Shown here: one piece after another, positions 28,321 through 37,869 of the stretch
How positions within the stretch are numbered: the stretch's first letter is position 1
How the letters are laid out: each line of letters opens with the position of its first letter
Source: an uncultured Pelagibacteraceae bacterium
GTDB taxonomy: Bacteria > Pseudomonadota > Alphaproteobacteria > Pelagibacterales > Pelagibacteraceae
DNA length: 64,000 nucleotides
NCBI GenBank assembly: GCA_902573835.1
Contig: CACGKZ010000003.1
Span: 35,803-99,802 of the forward strand
Direction of reading: 5' to 3'
Notes under the pieces: generated by a model
Databases searched by the model: none
What the model saw: only the letters and a program-made list of their open reading frames with translations
Told to the model about the DNA's origin: nothing
Position numbers and translations under genes: made by a program

Positions 28321-30863
28321 TTTTCTAACTCTTTAATATTAATAAAATTTTTTGATAAATTTGAATTGTTCTTTTTAATATCTTTGAAAAAATTCCATGC
28401 CAAAACTACCATTGTATTATTATTGTTTTTAACATGTTCTTTGCTTTTGATGGGTATTTTTACGCCAGGGATGAATTTATTATGTTTTAGGAGATTATCC
28501 TCAACTATAAAATCAATTTGATCTGAAATACCATAAAAATTTAATGCAGTTGTAGCTTTTGCTGGAGCACCGTATCCTATAATTTTTTTATGACTCTTTT
28601 TAAGTTTATTAAAATTTTTAAGAATATTTTCTCTTATTTTGTAAACTTTTTCTCCAAATTTTTTATAGGTTTCAAACTTTTTTATTCCAAATTTATTTTC
28701 CTCTGCAATTAATTTAGTAACACTATTTTCGATTTTTTTGTTTTTATCCTTCGAAACGTATATTCTAATAGAACCACCGTGTGTATCAATTCTTTCAGAT
28801 CGGTATATCTTTCCATTTAATCTATTAAAGAAATTGTTCAAAGATGTTAAGGACCAATAATTGTAATGTTCATGATATATATTATCAAATGTAAGATCTT
28901 TTAAGGTATTAAGCAGATATTGAACCTCAATAACTATTGTCCCTTTTTTATCCAATAATTTAAACATGCATTCTGCCATTTCTTGGAGATTATCTGAGTG
29001 TGCAAATACATTGGAAGCTAATATTAAATTAGCCCCTTTTTTTATTTTTTTTAAGTTTTTTTTGTCTAAAAACCCATTAAAAGTTTTAATTTTATTTTTA
29101 TTAGCGCTCTTGGCTAAATTTTTAGCAGGTTCGACACCTAAAATATTTTTAAAATTTAGATCTTTAAAAGGTTTAAGCGCTATCCCGTCATTACTTCCAA
29201 TATCAATTATATAGGATTTTTTAGGTTTTAAATTAAAAATTTTTACATAATTTTTTGCAGCTTTTACAAAGTGATCTCTAAAAACTTTTGAAGTAGAGGA
29301 CGTATACAAATAATTTGAGAACATTTTTTTTGGATCTACTGCAACCGATAATTGGCAGTTATGACACTTTTCACAATAATTCATTTCTAAAGGATAAAGC
29401 TCACTCTTGTCATTTTTATTTTTAATTAAATTATTTGCGAGTGGCTGATAACCTAAAGATACTACTCTTTTTAAATTATTATTTCCACATGATCTGCACT
29501 CAAACTTGTAACAATTCATCAATAATTTTTTTTCATCTTCGTCAACAAAAATATGTTTGATAGTATGGGTTATTCCATAATTATCATGCTCTCTTTCTCC
29601 TCTTACTAAATTTAAAAAAGTCGTATCTTTTGTGAATACCATAGTATGAGCTACATTTGGTTTAATAATAGATAATTCTCCCTCGTTAACTACTTGTGTT
29701 ACCTTGGGAGAACCCGGATTTATTATATCCTGAAATACTTCAATTATCTGTCCTTTCGTAAATAAACATTTTTGCTCCTGTTGCGGATGATAATGATTAG
29801 CTCTAATAGTTCCTTTTTTTGAGCTAATTAAACCTATTAAATTTATAGGCTCAGACAGTTCATGATTGCTTATTTTTCCTCTTTTATCAACAAATTCATT
29901 TTGACCCTTTTTAACATATTCTAAATCTGGGATCAGGTTAACTTTTGACCATTTTAAAATCATTTCTTTTATACTTTCGTCTAAATTATATAAAAATTTA
30001 AATCCACTTTTTTTTATTTTTTTATTAGATAAAGAAAAACCAAGATTTGGTATTTCATCATTTGTCTCTCTAATAACAACGTTTGGATTATATTTTTTAC
30101 AAATTTCAGCAACTTCTTTTACAGTTACAGTATCTTTTGTTAAATTAAACAATTCTTTATTAATATCTTTTCTCTCTTCAATAAATTTAAAACATCTTGC
30201 TACATCGATTAAAGGCACTAAACTTTTAATTTGTTTTCCTCCTGAAAACAACTTTAATACTCCATTTTGAGAAGTTATCTTTGAGAATAAATTTGGCATA
30301 ATATCAATCCTCATTGTATCAGTTGAATACCCGTATACTGAGCCAAGTCTTAATATGACATAATTCTTTCCTGACTTTTTTAATTGCTTCTCATTATAAT
30401 CTTTTGACTTTGCATAGGATAAAACTGGAGAGGTTTCTTCATCTTCCAAAATGTCTTTTTTGACATTAGTTATTCCCTCATACACTACATGGGTTGATGG
30501 CAAAATTATTTTACAATTATCAGATATAACATCTAAAATGTTTTGCGTTCCCAGCTCTGCAACTTCTTTAATTTCTTTATCTTCTTGATCATTGCTCTCA
30601 CTTTTTATTCTTGGAACTTTTGTGACTCCGGCCAAATGATGAACAATATCTGCATCTTTACAATAACGGTCGATAAGTTCTTTATTAAGAATATCGCCTT
30701 GAACGAAGTTAATATTCCAGCTTCTTAATTGGTTCACTCTTTCAGAAATAAATCTTTTATCAATAACTATGATTTCATCATTCCAGCTGTAACCAGAGTA
30801 TATTTTACACAATTCTGTGCCAATATATCCTAAACCGCCAGTAATAATAATTTTCTTTCCCAT
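28317..30863 (-). CDS. Three-domain sugar enzyme: SDR epimerase + cupin + C-methyltransferase
   Basis: It probably makes a modified, C-methylated deoxysugar for a surface polysaccharide. Residues 1-310 are a short-chain NAD-dependent epimerase/reductase: Rossmann loop GGLGYIGT (9-16), catalytic Y150-x3-K154, LRLGSVYG. Residues about 320-445 form a cupin (NHYHPQQEQ at 356-364, later H406) resembling the C-terminal cupin of CapF-type reductases. Residues about 450-848 are a complete NDP-hexose C-methyltransferase: zinc-binding C456/C459 and C497/C500/C503, SAM motif DIGSNDG (554-560), VEPA, NIYHEHYNYWS, and the C-terminal GYGAPAKATTALN domain. The reading frame is continuous; M449 sits exactly at the methyltransferase junction and could be an internal start. 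Substrate unknown. Confidence 0.8.
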   Translation of the reverse strand: MGKKIIITGGLGYIGTELCKIYSGYSWNDEIIVIDKRFISERVNQLRSWNINFVQGDILNKELIDRYCKDADIVHHLAGVTKVPRIKSESNDQEDKEIKEVAELGTQNILDVISDNCKIILPSTHVVYEGITNVKKDILEDEETSPVLSYAKSKDYNEKQLKKSGKNYVILRLGSVYGYSTDTMRIDIMPNLFSKITSQNGVLKLFSGGKQIKSLVPLIDVARCFKFIEERKDINKELFNLTKDTVTVKEVAEICKKYNPNVVIRETNDEIPNLGFSLSNKKIKKSGFKFLYNLDESIKEMILKWSKVNLIPDLEYVKKGQNEFVDKRGKISNHELSEPINLIGLISSKKGTIRANHYHPQQEQKCLFTKGQIIEVFQDIINPGSPKVTQVVNEGELSIIKPNVAHTMVFTKDTTFLNLVRGEREHDNYGITHTIKHIFVDEDEKKLLMNCYKFECRSCGNNNLKRVVSLGYQPLANNLIKNKNDKSELYPLEMNYCEKCHNCQLSVAVDPKKMFSNYLYTSSTSKVFRDHFVKAAKNYVKIFNLKPKKSYIIDIGSNDGIALKPFKDLNFKNILGVEPAKNLAKSANKNKIKTFNGFLDKKNLKKIKKGANLILASNVFAHSDNLQEMAECMFKLLDKKGTIVIEVQYLLNTLKDLTFDNIYHEHYNYWSLTSLNNFFNRLNGKIYRSERIDTHGGSIRIYVSKDKNKKIENSVTKLIAEENKFGIKKFETYKKFGEKVYKIRENILKNFNKLKKSHKKIIGYGAPAKATTALNFYGISDQIDFIVEDNLLKHNKFIPGVKIPIKSKEHVKNNNNTMVVLAWNFFKDIKKNNSNLSKNFINIKELEN

Positions 30864-30879
30864 GAAAATTAAATCTACT

Positions 30880-30894
30880 CTAAATATTATTTAG
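30880..30894. repeat. 15-nt inverted repeat upstream of the fusion gene
   Basis: CTAAAT-ATT-ATTTAG is a perfect dyad in the 55-nt gap between lon and the 848-residue fusion gene, 17 nt upstream of the latter. It has no T-run after it, so it is not an obvious terminator. It could be an operator or simply AT-rich chance. Confidence 0.3.
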
Positions 30895-30918
30895 AAACAA
30901 TAAGCTTAGTATAAATGC

Positions 30919-33303
30919 TTAATTAATTGGTGCTTTTGACTCTTCTTTAGTTTTATTTTTCGGTAATTGTTCTACTTCTACCCATTCTACTCTTTTAAGG
31001 TTTTTGGTTAGAGCAATTTTTAAAACCTCGTCAACATTTTTTACAGCGATAATTTCCATATTTTTTGTGATAGAGTCCGGTACCTCAGCTAAATCTTTTT
31101 TATTTTCTATTGGTATTAAAACTTTTTTTATCCCTGCTCTATGAGCTGCTAAAAGCTTTTCTTTTAAACCTCCAATTGGTAACACTAAACCCCTCAAAGT
31201 TACTTCACCTGTCATAGCAACCTTTTTATCAACTGGTATTTCAGTAATTGCTGACACAATAGATGTAACCATTGCAATACCAGCAGAAGGTCCATCTTTT
31301 GGAGTTGCGCCTTCGGGGACGTGTATATGAAAATCTTTTTTATCAAATATTGGGGGTATTATTCCAAATTCTAAACTTTTGGATCTTATATATGATTTGG
31401 CAGCTTTTACTGACTCTTGCATTACTTCTCCGAGTTTACCAGTAATTTGCATTTTTCCTTTACCCGGCATGACTGCAGACTCAATTTTTAAAATTTCACC
31501 ACCAACTTCTGTCCAGGCAAGTCCGGTTACAACACCGACTCTATTTTCCTCCTCAATTTCCCCATATTTAAATTTTTGAACTCCTAAGAAATTACTTAGA
31601 TCTTTTTCATTTAATGATGTATTAACTTTTTCTTTTGCATCTATTTTCTTCACTAATTTTCTAGCAATTTTAGCAATTTCTCTTTCTAAGTTTCTTACTC
31701 CGGACTCTCTTGTATAATTTCTAATAATTTTCCTATTAATTTCCTCGCTTAATTTCCATTCTTCTTTTTTAAGCCCGTTATTTTTACTTTGTTTAGGTAT
31801 TAAATATTTTTGTGAAATATTTACTTTTTCGTCTTCTGTGTATCCAGATATTCTAATAACTTCCATTCTATCAAGAAGAGGTGGTAAGATGTTTAATGTA
31901 TTCGCTGTTGTTACAAACATAACATCTGATAGATCGTAATCTACTTCCAAATAATGATCATTAAATTCTTTGTTTTGCTCTGGGTCTAAAGCTTCTAACA
32001 ATGCTGACGAAGGGTCTCCTCTATAATCATTTCCAACTTTATCGATTTCGTCTAATAAAAATAACGGATTTCTTGTTCCAGCTTTTTTCATCATCTGAAT
32101 TATTTTTCCAGGCAAAGAACCAATATAAGTTCGTCTGTGTCCTCTAATTTCAGCTTCGTCTCTTATACCACCTAGTGAAATTCTAATAAACTTTCTATTT
32201 GTTGCTTTAGCAATAGATTTGCCTAAAGAAGTTTTTCCAACACCGGGAGGACCAACTAAACATAAGATAGGTCCTTTCATTTTTTGAATTCTTTTTTGTA
32301 CAGCTAAGAATTCAATAATTCTTTCTTTTACTTTTTCTAAACCATAATGATCTTCATCAAGTATTTTTTGGGCTGAATTTAAATCTGTATTTATTTTTGT
32401 TTTTTCTGACCATGGGAGTTCTGTCATCCAATCTAAATAATTTCTGACCACAGTAGCTTCCGCTGACATTGGGCTCATTGATTTAAGTTTTTTTAATTCT
32501 GATAAACATTTATCTTGAGCGATTTTCGGCATTTTAGCTTTAGTAATGGCTTTAGTAATATTAGCTATTTCATCTTTACCTTCATCGATTTCGCCCAGCT
32601 CTTTTTGAATAGCTTTTAACTGTTCGTTTAAATAATATTCTCTTTGAGTCTTTTCCATCTGATTTTTTACTCTTCCACGGATTTTTTTTTCAACTGATAT
32701 AACGCTAGTCTCTTTATTGACTATCTCATATATTTTTTCTAATCTTTTTCTTAAATCTCTTATTTCAAGAATTTCTTGTTTTTGAAATATTTTTATATTC
32801 AAATTAGCTGCGATGTTATCAGCTATTATTTTTGCATCTTTAGTATTTTTTATAATGTTTAGATTTTCATTAAAATCTTTTTTGTTTAATACAATTAATT
32901 TTTCAAATCTTTTTACTAAGCCTTGTGCATAAACATCTAGATCTTTTGAAGTATTTATATCATCTGCGATTTCGACATCGCACTTTAAAAAGTTTGTATC
33001 ATTTTTAATATTTGTAATTTTTACTCTTTTCTGGCCTTCAACTAATACCTTAACAGTGCCATCTGGCAGCTTGAGAAGTTGGAGAACTTTACTTAAACAT
33101 CCAAAAGAAAATAAATCTTTTTCTGACGGGTCATCTGTCTCTGAATTTTTCTGAGCAACAAGAATAATAGATTTATCAGTTTTCATAGCCTCCTGTAATG
33201 CTTTTATAGACTTCTCTCGTCCAACAAACAAAGGTACAACTATTGAAGGGAAAATTACTATATCTCTAAGAGGTAATAGAGGTTTTGTATATGTTACGTC
33301 CAT
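30919..33303 (-). CDS. lon: ATP-dependent protease Lon
   Basis: Lon is a cytoplasmic AAA+ serine protease for damaged and regulatory proteins. The 794-residue protein has the N-terminal substrate-binding domain (PLLPLRDIVIFPSIVVPLFV), a coiled-coil (QREYYLNEQLKAIQKELGE), Walker A GPPGVGKTSLGKS, Walker B PLFLLDEIDKVG, and the protease domain with the catalytic serine in PKDGPSAGIAM (near residue 673) and lysine in GGLKEKLLAAHRAG. Length and motifs are typical. It closes the tig-clpP-clpX-lon block, 48 nt after clpX, an order shared by many Proteobacteria. Confidence 0.98.
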   Translation of the reverse strand: MDVTYTKPLLPLRDIVIFPSIVVPLFVGREKSIKALQEAMKTDKSIILVAQKNSETDDPSEKDLFSFGCLSKVLQLLKLPDGTVKVLVEGQKRVKITNIKNDTNFLKCDVEIADDINTSKDLDVYAQGLVKRFEKLIVLNKKDFNENLNIIKNTKDAKIIADNIAANLNIKIFQKQEILEIRDLRKRLEKIYEIVNKETSVISVEKKIRGRVKNQMEKTQREYYLNEQLKAIQKELGEIDEGKDEIANITKAITKAKMPKIAQDKCLSELKKLKSMSPMSAEATVVRNYLDWMTELPWSEKTKINTDLNSAQKILDEDHYGLEKVKERIIEFLAVQKRIQKMKGPILCLVGPPGVGKTSLGKSIAKATNRKFIRISLGGIRDEAEIRGHRRTYIGSLPGKIIQMMKKAGTRNPLFLLDEIDKVGNDYRGDPSSALLEALDPEQNKEFNDHYLEVDYDLSDVMFVTTANTLNILPPLLDRMEVIRISGYTEDEKVNISQKYLIPKQSKNNGLKKEEWKLSEEINRKIIRNYTRESGVRNLEREIAKIARKLVKKIDAKEKVNTSLNEKDLSNFLGVQKFKYGEIEEENRVGVVTGLAWTEVGGEILKIESAVMPGKGKMQITGKLGEVMQESVKAAKSYIRSKSLEFGIIPPIFDKKDFHIHVPEGATPKDGPSAGIAMVTSIVSAITEIPVDKKVAMTGEVTLRGLVLPIGGLKEKLLAAHRAGIKKVLIPIENKKDLAEVPDSITKNMEIIAVKNVDEVLKIALTKNLKRVEWVEVEQLPKNKTKEESKAPIN

Positions 33304-33351
33304 ACTTCTTTATATGATAATCTTTATATATATTTCAAGGAACAAATTACC

Positions 33352-34605
33352 TTAGGCAACTGATGTTGATTGTTTTTTGCCATAAGTGATAATTGGGTCA
33401 CTATCACCTTTCGCTGACGATTTATCGATTGTTACTTTTAAAACATCTTCTTTGTCAGGTAATTCAAACATAGTTTTTAATAGAATATTCTCCAATATAG
33501 ACCTGAGCCCTCTTGCGCCTGTTTTCTTTTTAATAGCCTTTTTGGCGATTTCAAGCACTGCTTCTTCTTGAAATTCAAGTTCTACATTCTCGAATTCAAA
33601 TAATCTTTTATATTGTTTTATAAGTGAGTTCTTTGGCTCTTTAAGAATTTTTATTAGAGATGCTTCATTTAGTTCATCGAGAGTTGCAATTATTGGCATT
33701 CTTCCGATAAATTCAGGAATTAATCCATATTTAATTAAATCCTCTGGTTCAAGAGATTTCATAAGTTCTGAAAGTGGTAATTCTTTATAACTTTTTACCT
33801 TAGCACCGAATCCAATTGAACTTCCTTTACCTCTACTGTCAATAATTTTGTCTAAACCTGCAAAAGCTCCACCACAAATAAATAATATGTTCGTTGTATC
33901 AACTTGTAAAAATTCTTGTTGCGGGTGTTTTCTTCCACCTTGAGGAGGTACACTTGCAATAGTGCCTTCCATTATTTTAAGTAAAGCTTGTTGTACACCT
34001 TCTCCAGAAACATCTCTTGTTATAGATGGATTTTCAGATTTCCTACTAATCTTATCTACTTCATCAATATAAACTATTCCTCTTTGAGCTTTTTCAACAT
34101 TATAATCTGCTGCTTGTAAAAGCTTTAAAATAATATTTTCGACGTCTTCACCTACATATCCTGCCTCTGTTAAAGTTGTAGCGTCTGCCATTGTAAAAGG
34201 CACATCAAGTATTTTTGCTAAAGTTTGTGCTAATAAAGTTTTTCCGCAACCAGTAGGGCCAACTAATAATATATTTGATTTTGAAAGTTCTACGTCTTTA
34301 TTTGTCTTTACCTCATGATTAAGTCTTTTGTAATGATTGTGCACAGCTACTGACAAAACTTCTTTTGCTTTCTTTTGACCAATTACATAGTCATCGAGTA
34401 CATTACAAATTTCTTTTGGAGTAGGGACTCCATCTTGATGTTTTATAAGTGAGCTTTTATTTTCTTCTTTGATAATATCCATACAAAGTTCAACACACTC
34501 ATCGCAAATAAAGACCGTAGGACCGGCGATAAGTTTTCTAACCTCGTGTTGACTTTTGCCACAAAAAGAACAGTACAATATATTTTTATTATTTTTTTCA
34601 CTCAT
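33352..34605 (-). CDS. clpX: ATP-dependent Clp protease ATP-binding subunit ClpX
   Basis: ClpX is the unfoldase that feeds ClpP. The 417-residue protein has the N-terminal C4 zinc-binding domain (CSFCGKSQ then CDECVELC), Walker [16 protein letters not shown], Walker [13 protein letters not shown], the pore and sensor motifs [15 protein letters not shown] and [10 protein letters not shown], and the ClpP-docking IGF-type loop appearing as SSIGFGAKV. All elements are intact. It lies 79 nt downstream of clpP and was probably co-transcribed with it. Confidence 0.98.
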   Translation of the reverse strand: MSEKNNKNILYCSFCGKSQHEVRKLIAGPTVFICDECVELCMDIIKEENKSSLIKHQDGVPTPKEICNVLDDYVIGQKKAKEVLSVAVHNHYKRLNHEVKTNKDVELSKSNILLVGPTGCGKTLLAQTLAKILDVPFTMADATTLTEAGYVGEDVENIILKLLQAADYNVEKAQRGIVYIDEVDKISRKSENPSITRDVSGEGVQQALLKIMEGTIASVPPQGGRKHPQQEFLQVDTTNILFICGGAFAGLDKIIDSRGKGSSIGFGAKVKSYKELPLSELMKSLEPEDLIKYGLIPEFIGRMPIIATLDELNEASLIKILKEPKNSLIKQYKRLFEFENVELEFQEEAVLEIAKKAIKKKTGARGLRSILENILLKTMFELPDKEDVLKVTIDKSSAKGDSDPIITYGKKQSTSVA

Positions 34606-34684
34606 AACGAATCAATAAGATGATAATAAAGTTGAAATAAACTCTTATCAAGTCCAAGTTGAAATTTAAGCTAGATATTGTGTG

Positions 34685-35296
34685 TTATTTTCTTTTTTCC
34701 ACAACAGAGTCGATCAATCCAAATTTTTTTGCTTCATCTGGAGTCATAAAATTATCTCTTTCTAGAGCTTTGGAAATTTCTTCAACTGACTTGCCTGTGT
34801 GCTTTGAGTAAATTGTGTTAAGTCTAGTCTTTAGTGACTGTATTTCTTTAGCGTGAATTTGAATATCAGTAGCTTGGCCTTGAAAACCTGCTGATGGTTG
34901 ATGAACCATAATTCTTGAATTGGGAAGCGAATATCTTTTCCCTTTTTCTCCGGCAGATAATAAAAAAGATCCCATAGAAGAAGCTTGACCTATACATAAA
35001 GTTGAAACTGGTGAATTTATGTATTGCATAGTATCGTAAATACCTAAACCAGATGTAACAAGTCCTCCTGGGCTGTTAATATAAAAGCTTATTTCTTTAT
35101 TTGGATTTTCAGACTCCAAAAAAAGTAATTGCGCTGTAACCAATGATGCTACATTATCATTTACGGGGCCGACAAGAAAAACTATTCTCTCTTTTAAAAG
35201 ACGAGAATATATGTCGTAAGCCCTTTCCCCTTTGCTAGATTGTTCTACAACCATAGGAATTAAAGTGTTCATTTTTTCTTCAAAATCACGACTCAT
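34685..35296 (-). CDS. clpP: ATP-dependent Clp protease proteolytic subunit
   Basis: ClpP is the tetradecameric serine peptidase. The 203-residue protein has the catalytic triad: serine S107 in [11 protein letters not shown], histidine H132 in [11 protein letters not shown] and aspartate near D181 in [11 protein letters not shown]. The N-terminal segment ([21 protein letters not shown]) is the standard propeptide/axial-loop region. The gene starts 24 nt after tig, as in most Proteobacteria. Nothing unusual was seen. Confidence 0.98.
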   Translation of the reverse strand: MSRDFEEKMNTLIPMVVEQSSKGERAYDIYSRLLKERIVFLVGPVNDNVASLVTAQLLFLESENPNKEISFYINSPGGLVTSGLGIYDTMQYINSPVSTLCIGQASSMGSFLLSAGEKGKRYSLPNSRIMVHQPSAGFQGQATDIQIHAKEIQSLKTRLNTIYSKHTGKSVEEISKALERDNFMTPDEAKKFGLIDSVVEKRK

Positions 35297-35320
35297 AACT
35301 TTGTTTTATACAACTATTGG

Positions 35321-36679
35321 TTACTTTTTGCTAATTTTTTTTGTTTTGGAGGTTTTTGGCTCTTTCTTTTTTATTGTGGAAGTTGTTTTTGCTTTATTAT
35401 TTTCGTTAAAGCTATTTATCAATTTTTCAGCCTCTTTTATTGTTAATTCCTTTTTTGTTAAATCTATTTTTGATTTAAAAAATTTGATAATTTTTTCCTC
35501 ATAAATGGAACTTTGTAAATGTTGAGTTGCAGATGGATTTTTTTGGTAATACTCAAATACAAATTTTTCTTGACCTGGCATACTTTTAATTTGTTTTTGA
35601 ATTTCACTCTTTATCTCATCTTCTGTAACTTTAATTTTATTTGTTTCACCATACTCATTTAAAATCAAACCCAGTTTTATTCTCTTTTTTGCAGATTGAG
35701 TGGTGTTTTCATCTTTATTTGAGTTTGGATTATTTGGAATTAATTTAAGTTCATTATCAATTAAATTTTGTGGCACATCAACATTGTGATTTTTTTCTAA
35801 TTGATCTAATATTTCTTTTTTTGTAATTGAATTTAAAGCCATATTATATTGATCAGAAATTTGATTTTTAATTTTTTCACTTAAATCTTCTAAATTTTTT
35901 GCTCCTAGCTTTTTTGCAAAATCATCATCAAGTTTATTTTTTTTAGGGCTTTTAACATTTAAAATTTCACATTCAAAAATTGCTTTTTTATTAGCAAGTT
36001 CTTTTTTTGGATGATTTTGGGGTAATACGGAAGAAACTCTTTTTTTATCATTTTTCTTTACACCTACTAACTGTTTGTCAAATCCTTGTAAAAATAAATC
36101 TTTGCCAAGTTCAATTGCAACGCCCTCTCCTTTTCCACCATCAAATTCTTTATTTTCAACAGTGGCTTGGTAATTAAAGATTACCTGATCGCCCAATTCT
36201 GACTTGGTATCATTTTTTTTATCTTCAAATGTTTTGTACTCTTTTGATAAATTCTCTAATCTCTTGTCTATTACATCTTGTCCTATTTTTACTGAATAAT
36301 CTGAAACTTTATAACTTTTAAAAGATTGAAGTTTTACCTCTGGTAATAAATCTAATTGTAATTCGAAGTTTAAATCTTTTCCTTCTCCAAATGTTTTTAA
36401 GTCAATTTTAGGTTGGCCAGCTACTTTTAATTTTTTATCTTGAATAGCTTTTGTAGTACTTTCTTTTAAAACTTTATCAATAATCTCGCCATAGATGGCT
36501 TTACCAAATTGATTTTTTATTACTAATGCTGGAACTTTACCTTTTCGGAAACCCTTAAGTTCTATTTGGTTTTGTAATTCTAATAATCTATTATCTAATT
36601 TCTTTTTAATTTCAGCCTTATCTACAATAATTGATAAAGTTGTTTTTAAACCTTTTTTTGATTGTACTTCTACTTTCAT
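35321..36679 (-). CDS. tig: Trigger factor
   Basis: Trigger factor is the ribosome-bound peptidyl-prolyl isomerase and chaperone for nascent chains. From the ATG at 36679 the protein has 452 residues: the ribosome-binding domain with the signature GFRKGKVPALVIKNQFG, the PPIase domain (LGDQVIFNYQATVENKEFDG), and a helical C-terminal chaperone domain ending in a lysine-rich tail. An in-frame extension to 36727 would run into the tRNA-Leu gene and is rejected. The start lies only 6 nt after the CCA end of tRNA-Leu, so no separate Shine-Dalgarno exists and the message may be generated by tRNA processing. Confidence 0.95.
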   Translation of the reverse strand: MKVEVQSKKGLKTTLSIIVDKAEIKKKLDNRLLELQNQIELKGFRKGKVPALVIKNQFGKAIYGEIIDKVLKESTTKAIQDKKLKVAGQPKIDLKTFGEGKDLNFELQLDLLPEVKLQSFKSYKVSDYSVKIGQDVIDKRLENLSKEYKTFEDKKNDTKSELGDQVIFNYQATVENKEFDGGKGEGVAIELGKDLFLQGFDKQLVGVKKNDKKRVSSVLPQNHPKKELANKKAIFECEILNVKSPKKNKLDDDFAKKLGAKNLEDLSEKIKNQISDQYNMALNSITKKEILDQLEKNHNVDVPQNLIDNELKLIPNNPNSNKDENTTQSAKKRIKLGLILNEYGETNKIKVTEDEIKSEIQKQIKSMPGQEKFVFEYYQKNPSATQHLQSSIYEEKIIKFFKSKIDLTKKELTIKEAEKLINSFNENNKAKTTSTIKKKEPKTSKTKKISKK

Positions 36680-36685
36680 AAATTT

Positions 36686-36770
36686 TGGTGGGCAAGAAGA
36701 GACTCGAACTCTTAAGCCTTGCGGCACTAGTTCCTAAGACTAGCGCGTATACCAATTCCGCCACTTGCCC
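36686..36770 (-). tRNA. tRNA-Leu (anticodon TAG)
   Basis: An 85-nt class II tRNA read leftwards: acceptor GGGCAAG with CTTGCCC, D arm with GGCGGAATTGGTATACGC, anticodon stem CTAGT/ACTAG with loop CTTAGGA (anticodon TAG), a long variable arm, T arm GAGTTCGAGTCTC, discriminator A and encoded CCA. It is embedded between a WecA-like gene (19 nt upstream) and tig (6 nt downstream), all in the same direction. Confidence 0.97.
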
Positions 36771-36789
36771 TTTTTATTTTAGTTAGTGT

Positions 36790-37863
36790 TTATATATCAA
36801 TTTTTTTTTTTACAAAACTATTAAGTCTAAAATAAGCCATTAAATAAATAATAATTAAGCCAAAAAACCAATACTTACATATGGTACCATTTTCCCTCAC
36901 TAAAATACTTGGTAAAACAAACAGGCAGTATGTAAAATTTATAAATATTGTATTTAAATAATTACAATCTCTTTCTGGTTTTTTAATATTTAAGATTTTA
37001 AAAGATAACATATGTAAATGCTCTCCGTCTGGTTTAATAGGTGATTTCCTCTGTGCTAATTTTCTAAAAAATGAGAAAAATACCTCAAAAAATAAATAAA
37101 ACAATAAAATAGTGAAAAAGAATGAGGAGACATTTGGATTAGAATTGTTTGTTTGAATAACATTTAAAGCAGTAAAAGTGCCAAATAAATAAGCACCACC
37201 GTCACCCATAAAAATTTTTGCTGATGGAAAATTAAATAATAAAAATATTAAAAGAATTATAATTTGAGCTGTAATTAAAATTGATATAGTTTGGAGATCA
37301 TTTTCAATATTTATAAATAATAACACTGAATTAATAATTATAAGTTGAAATGCTAATAAACCATTAAAACCATCAATTAAATTTGAGCCATTAATAATAA
37401 ATAAGAAACATAACATTATAAAAAAAAGGTAAACTATTTTAATGCTTAAAATTTGGTTCAAAAAAATTAAATCTATCCCAAAAATTTGAATTGAAAAAAT
37501 TTTAATAGATATTAATAGAAACAAAGTCATCGAAACTAACCTTGCTTTAGGACTTAATTTGAACTTAATATCATCAAGAAAGCCAATTAAAAATAAGCCT
37601 GTCCCAAATACCAAATAATCAAAATAAAATGTTGAAAACAAAAGATTATTTAATAAAACAAATATAAAAAAAGATATTAAGCACGCTAAACCTCCGCTTC
37701 TAGGGATATTGGTTTTATGAAAAGCTTGGGGTTTGTCAAAATCACTATCTAATAATAAACCACCAAATATTCCATAAGAAAATTTATGAATTATGAAAAA
37801 AGTAAAAAAACTGAGAAATGAAAATATTGATAAAAGGCTAAATTCAAGAGACTCGCTTTGCAT
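36790..37863 (-). CDS. MraY/WecA-family glycosyl-1-phosphate transferase
   Basis: It probably transfers a sugar-1-phosphate from a UDP-sugar to undecaprenyl phosphate, starting surface-glycan (O-antigen or similar) synthesis. The 357-residue polytopic protein has about ten helices. Its loops carry the family residues: KTNIPRSGGLACLISF, the DD motif GFLDDIKFKLSPKARL, NGSNLIDGFNGLLAFQ, and SAKIFMGDGGAYLFG. The HxH motif GEHLHML is the one that separates WecA-like enzymes from the peptidoglycan enzyme MraY. The exact sugar is unknown. It follows an EamA transporter after 6 nt. With the glycan genes at 25168-30863 it suggests a surface polysaccharide. Confidence 0.82.
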   Translation of the reverse strand: MQSESLEFSLLSIFSFLSFFTFFIIHKFSYGIFGGLLLDSDFDKPQAFHKTNIPRSGGLACLISFFIFVLLNNLLFSTFYFDYLVFGTGLFLIGFLDDIKFKLSPKARLVSMTLFLLISIKIFSIQIFGIDLIFLNQILSIKIVYLFFIMLCFLFIINGSNLIDGFNGLLAFQLIIINSVLLFINIENDLQTISILITAQIIILLIFLLFNFPSAKIFMGDGGAYLFGTFTALNVIQTNNSNPNVSSFFFTILLFYLFFEVFFSFFRKLAQRKSPIKPDGEHLHMLSFKILNIKKPERDCNYLNTIFINFTYCLFVLPSILVRENGTICKYWFFGLIIIYLMAYFRLNSFVKKKIDI

Positions 37864-37869
37864 TGTTTA

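Noticed and set aside
30900..30918. TAAGC/GCTTA inverted repeat after the lon stop as an intrinsic terminator
   Set aside because: The stem is only 5 bp, the loop is long and no T-run follows on the lon transcript.
36680..36727. Sixteen-residue N-terminal extension of trigger factor
   Set aside because: The extra codons lie in the 3' half of tRNA-Leu and are not family-like; the ATG at 36679 gives the normal start.
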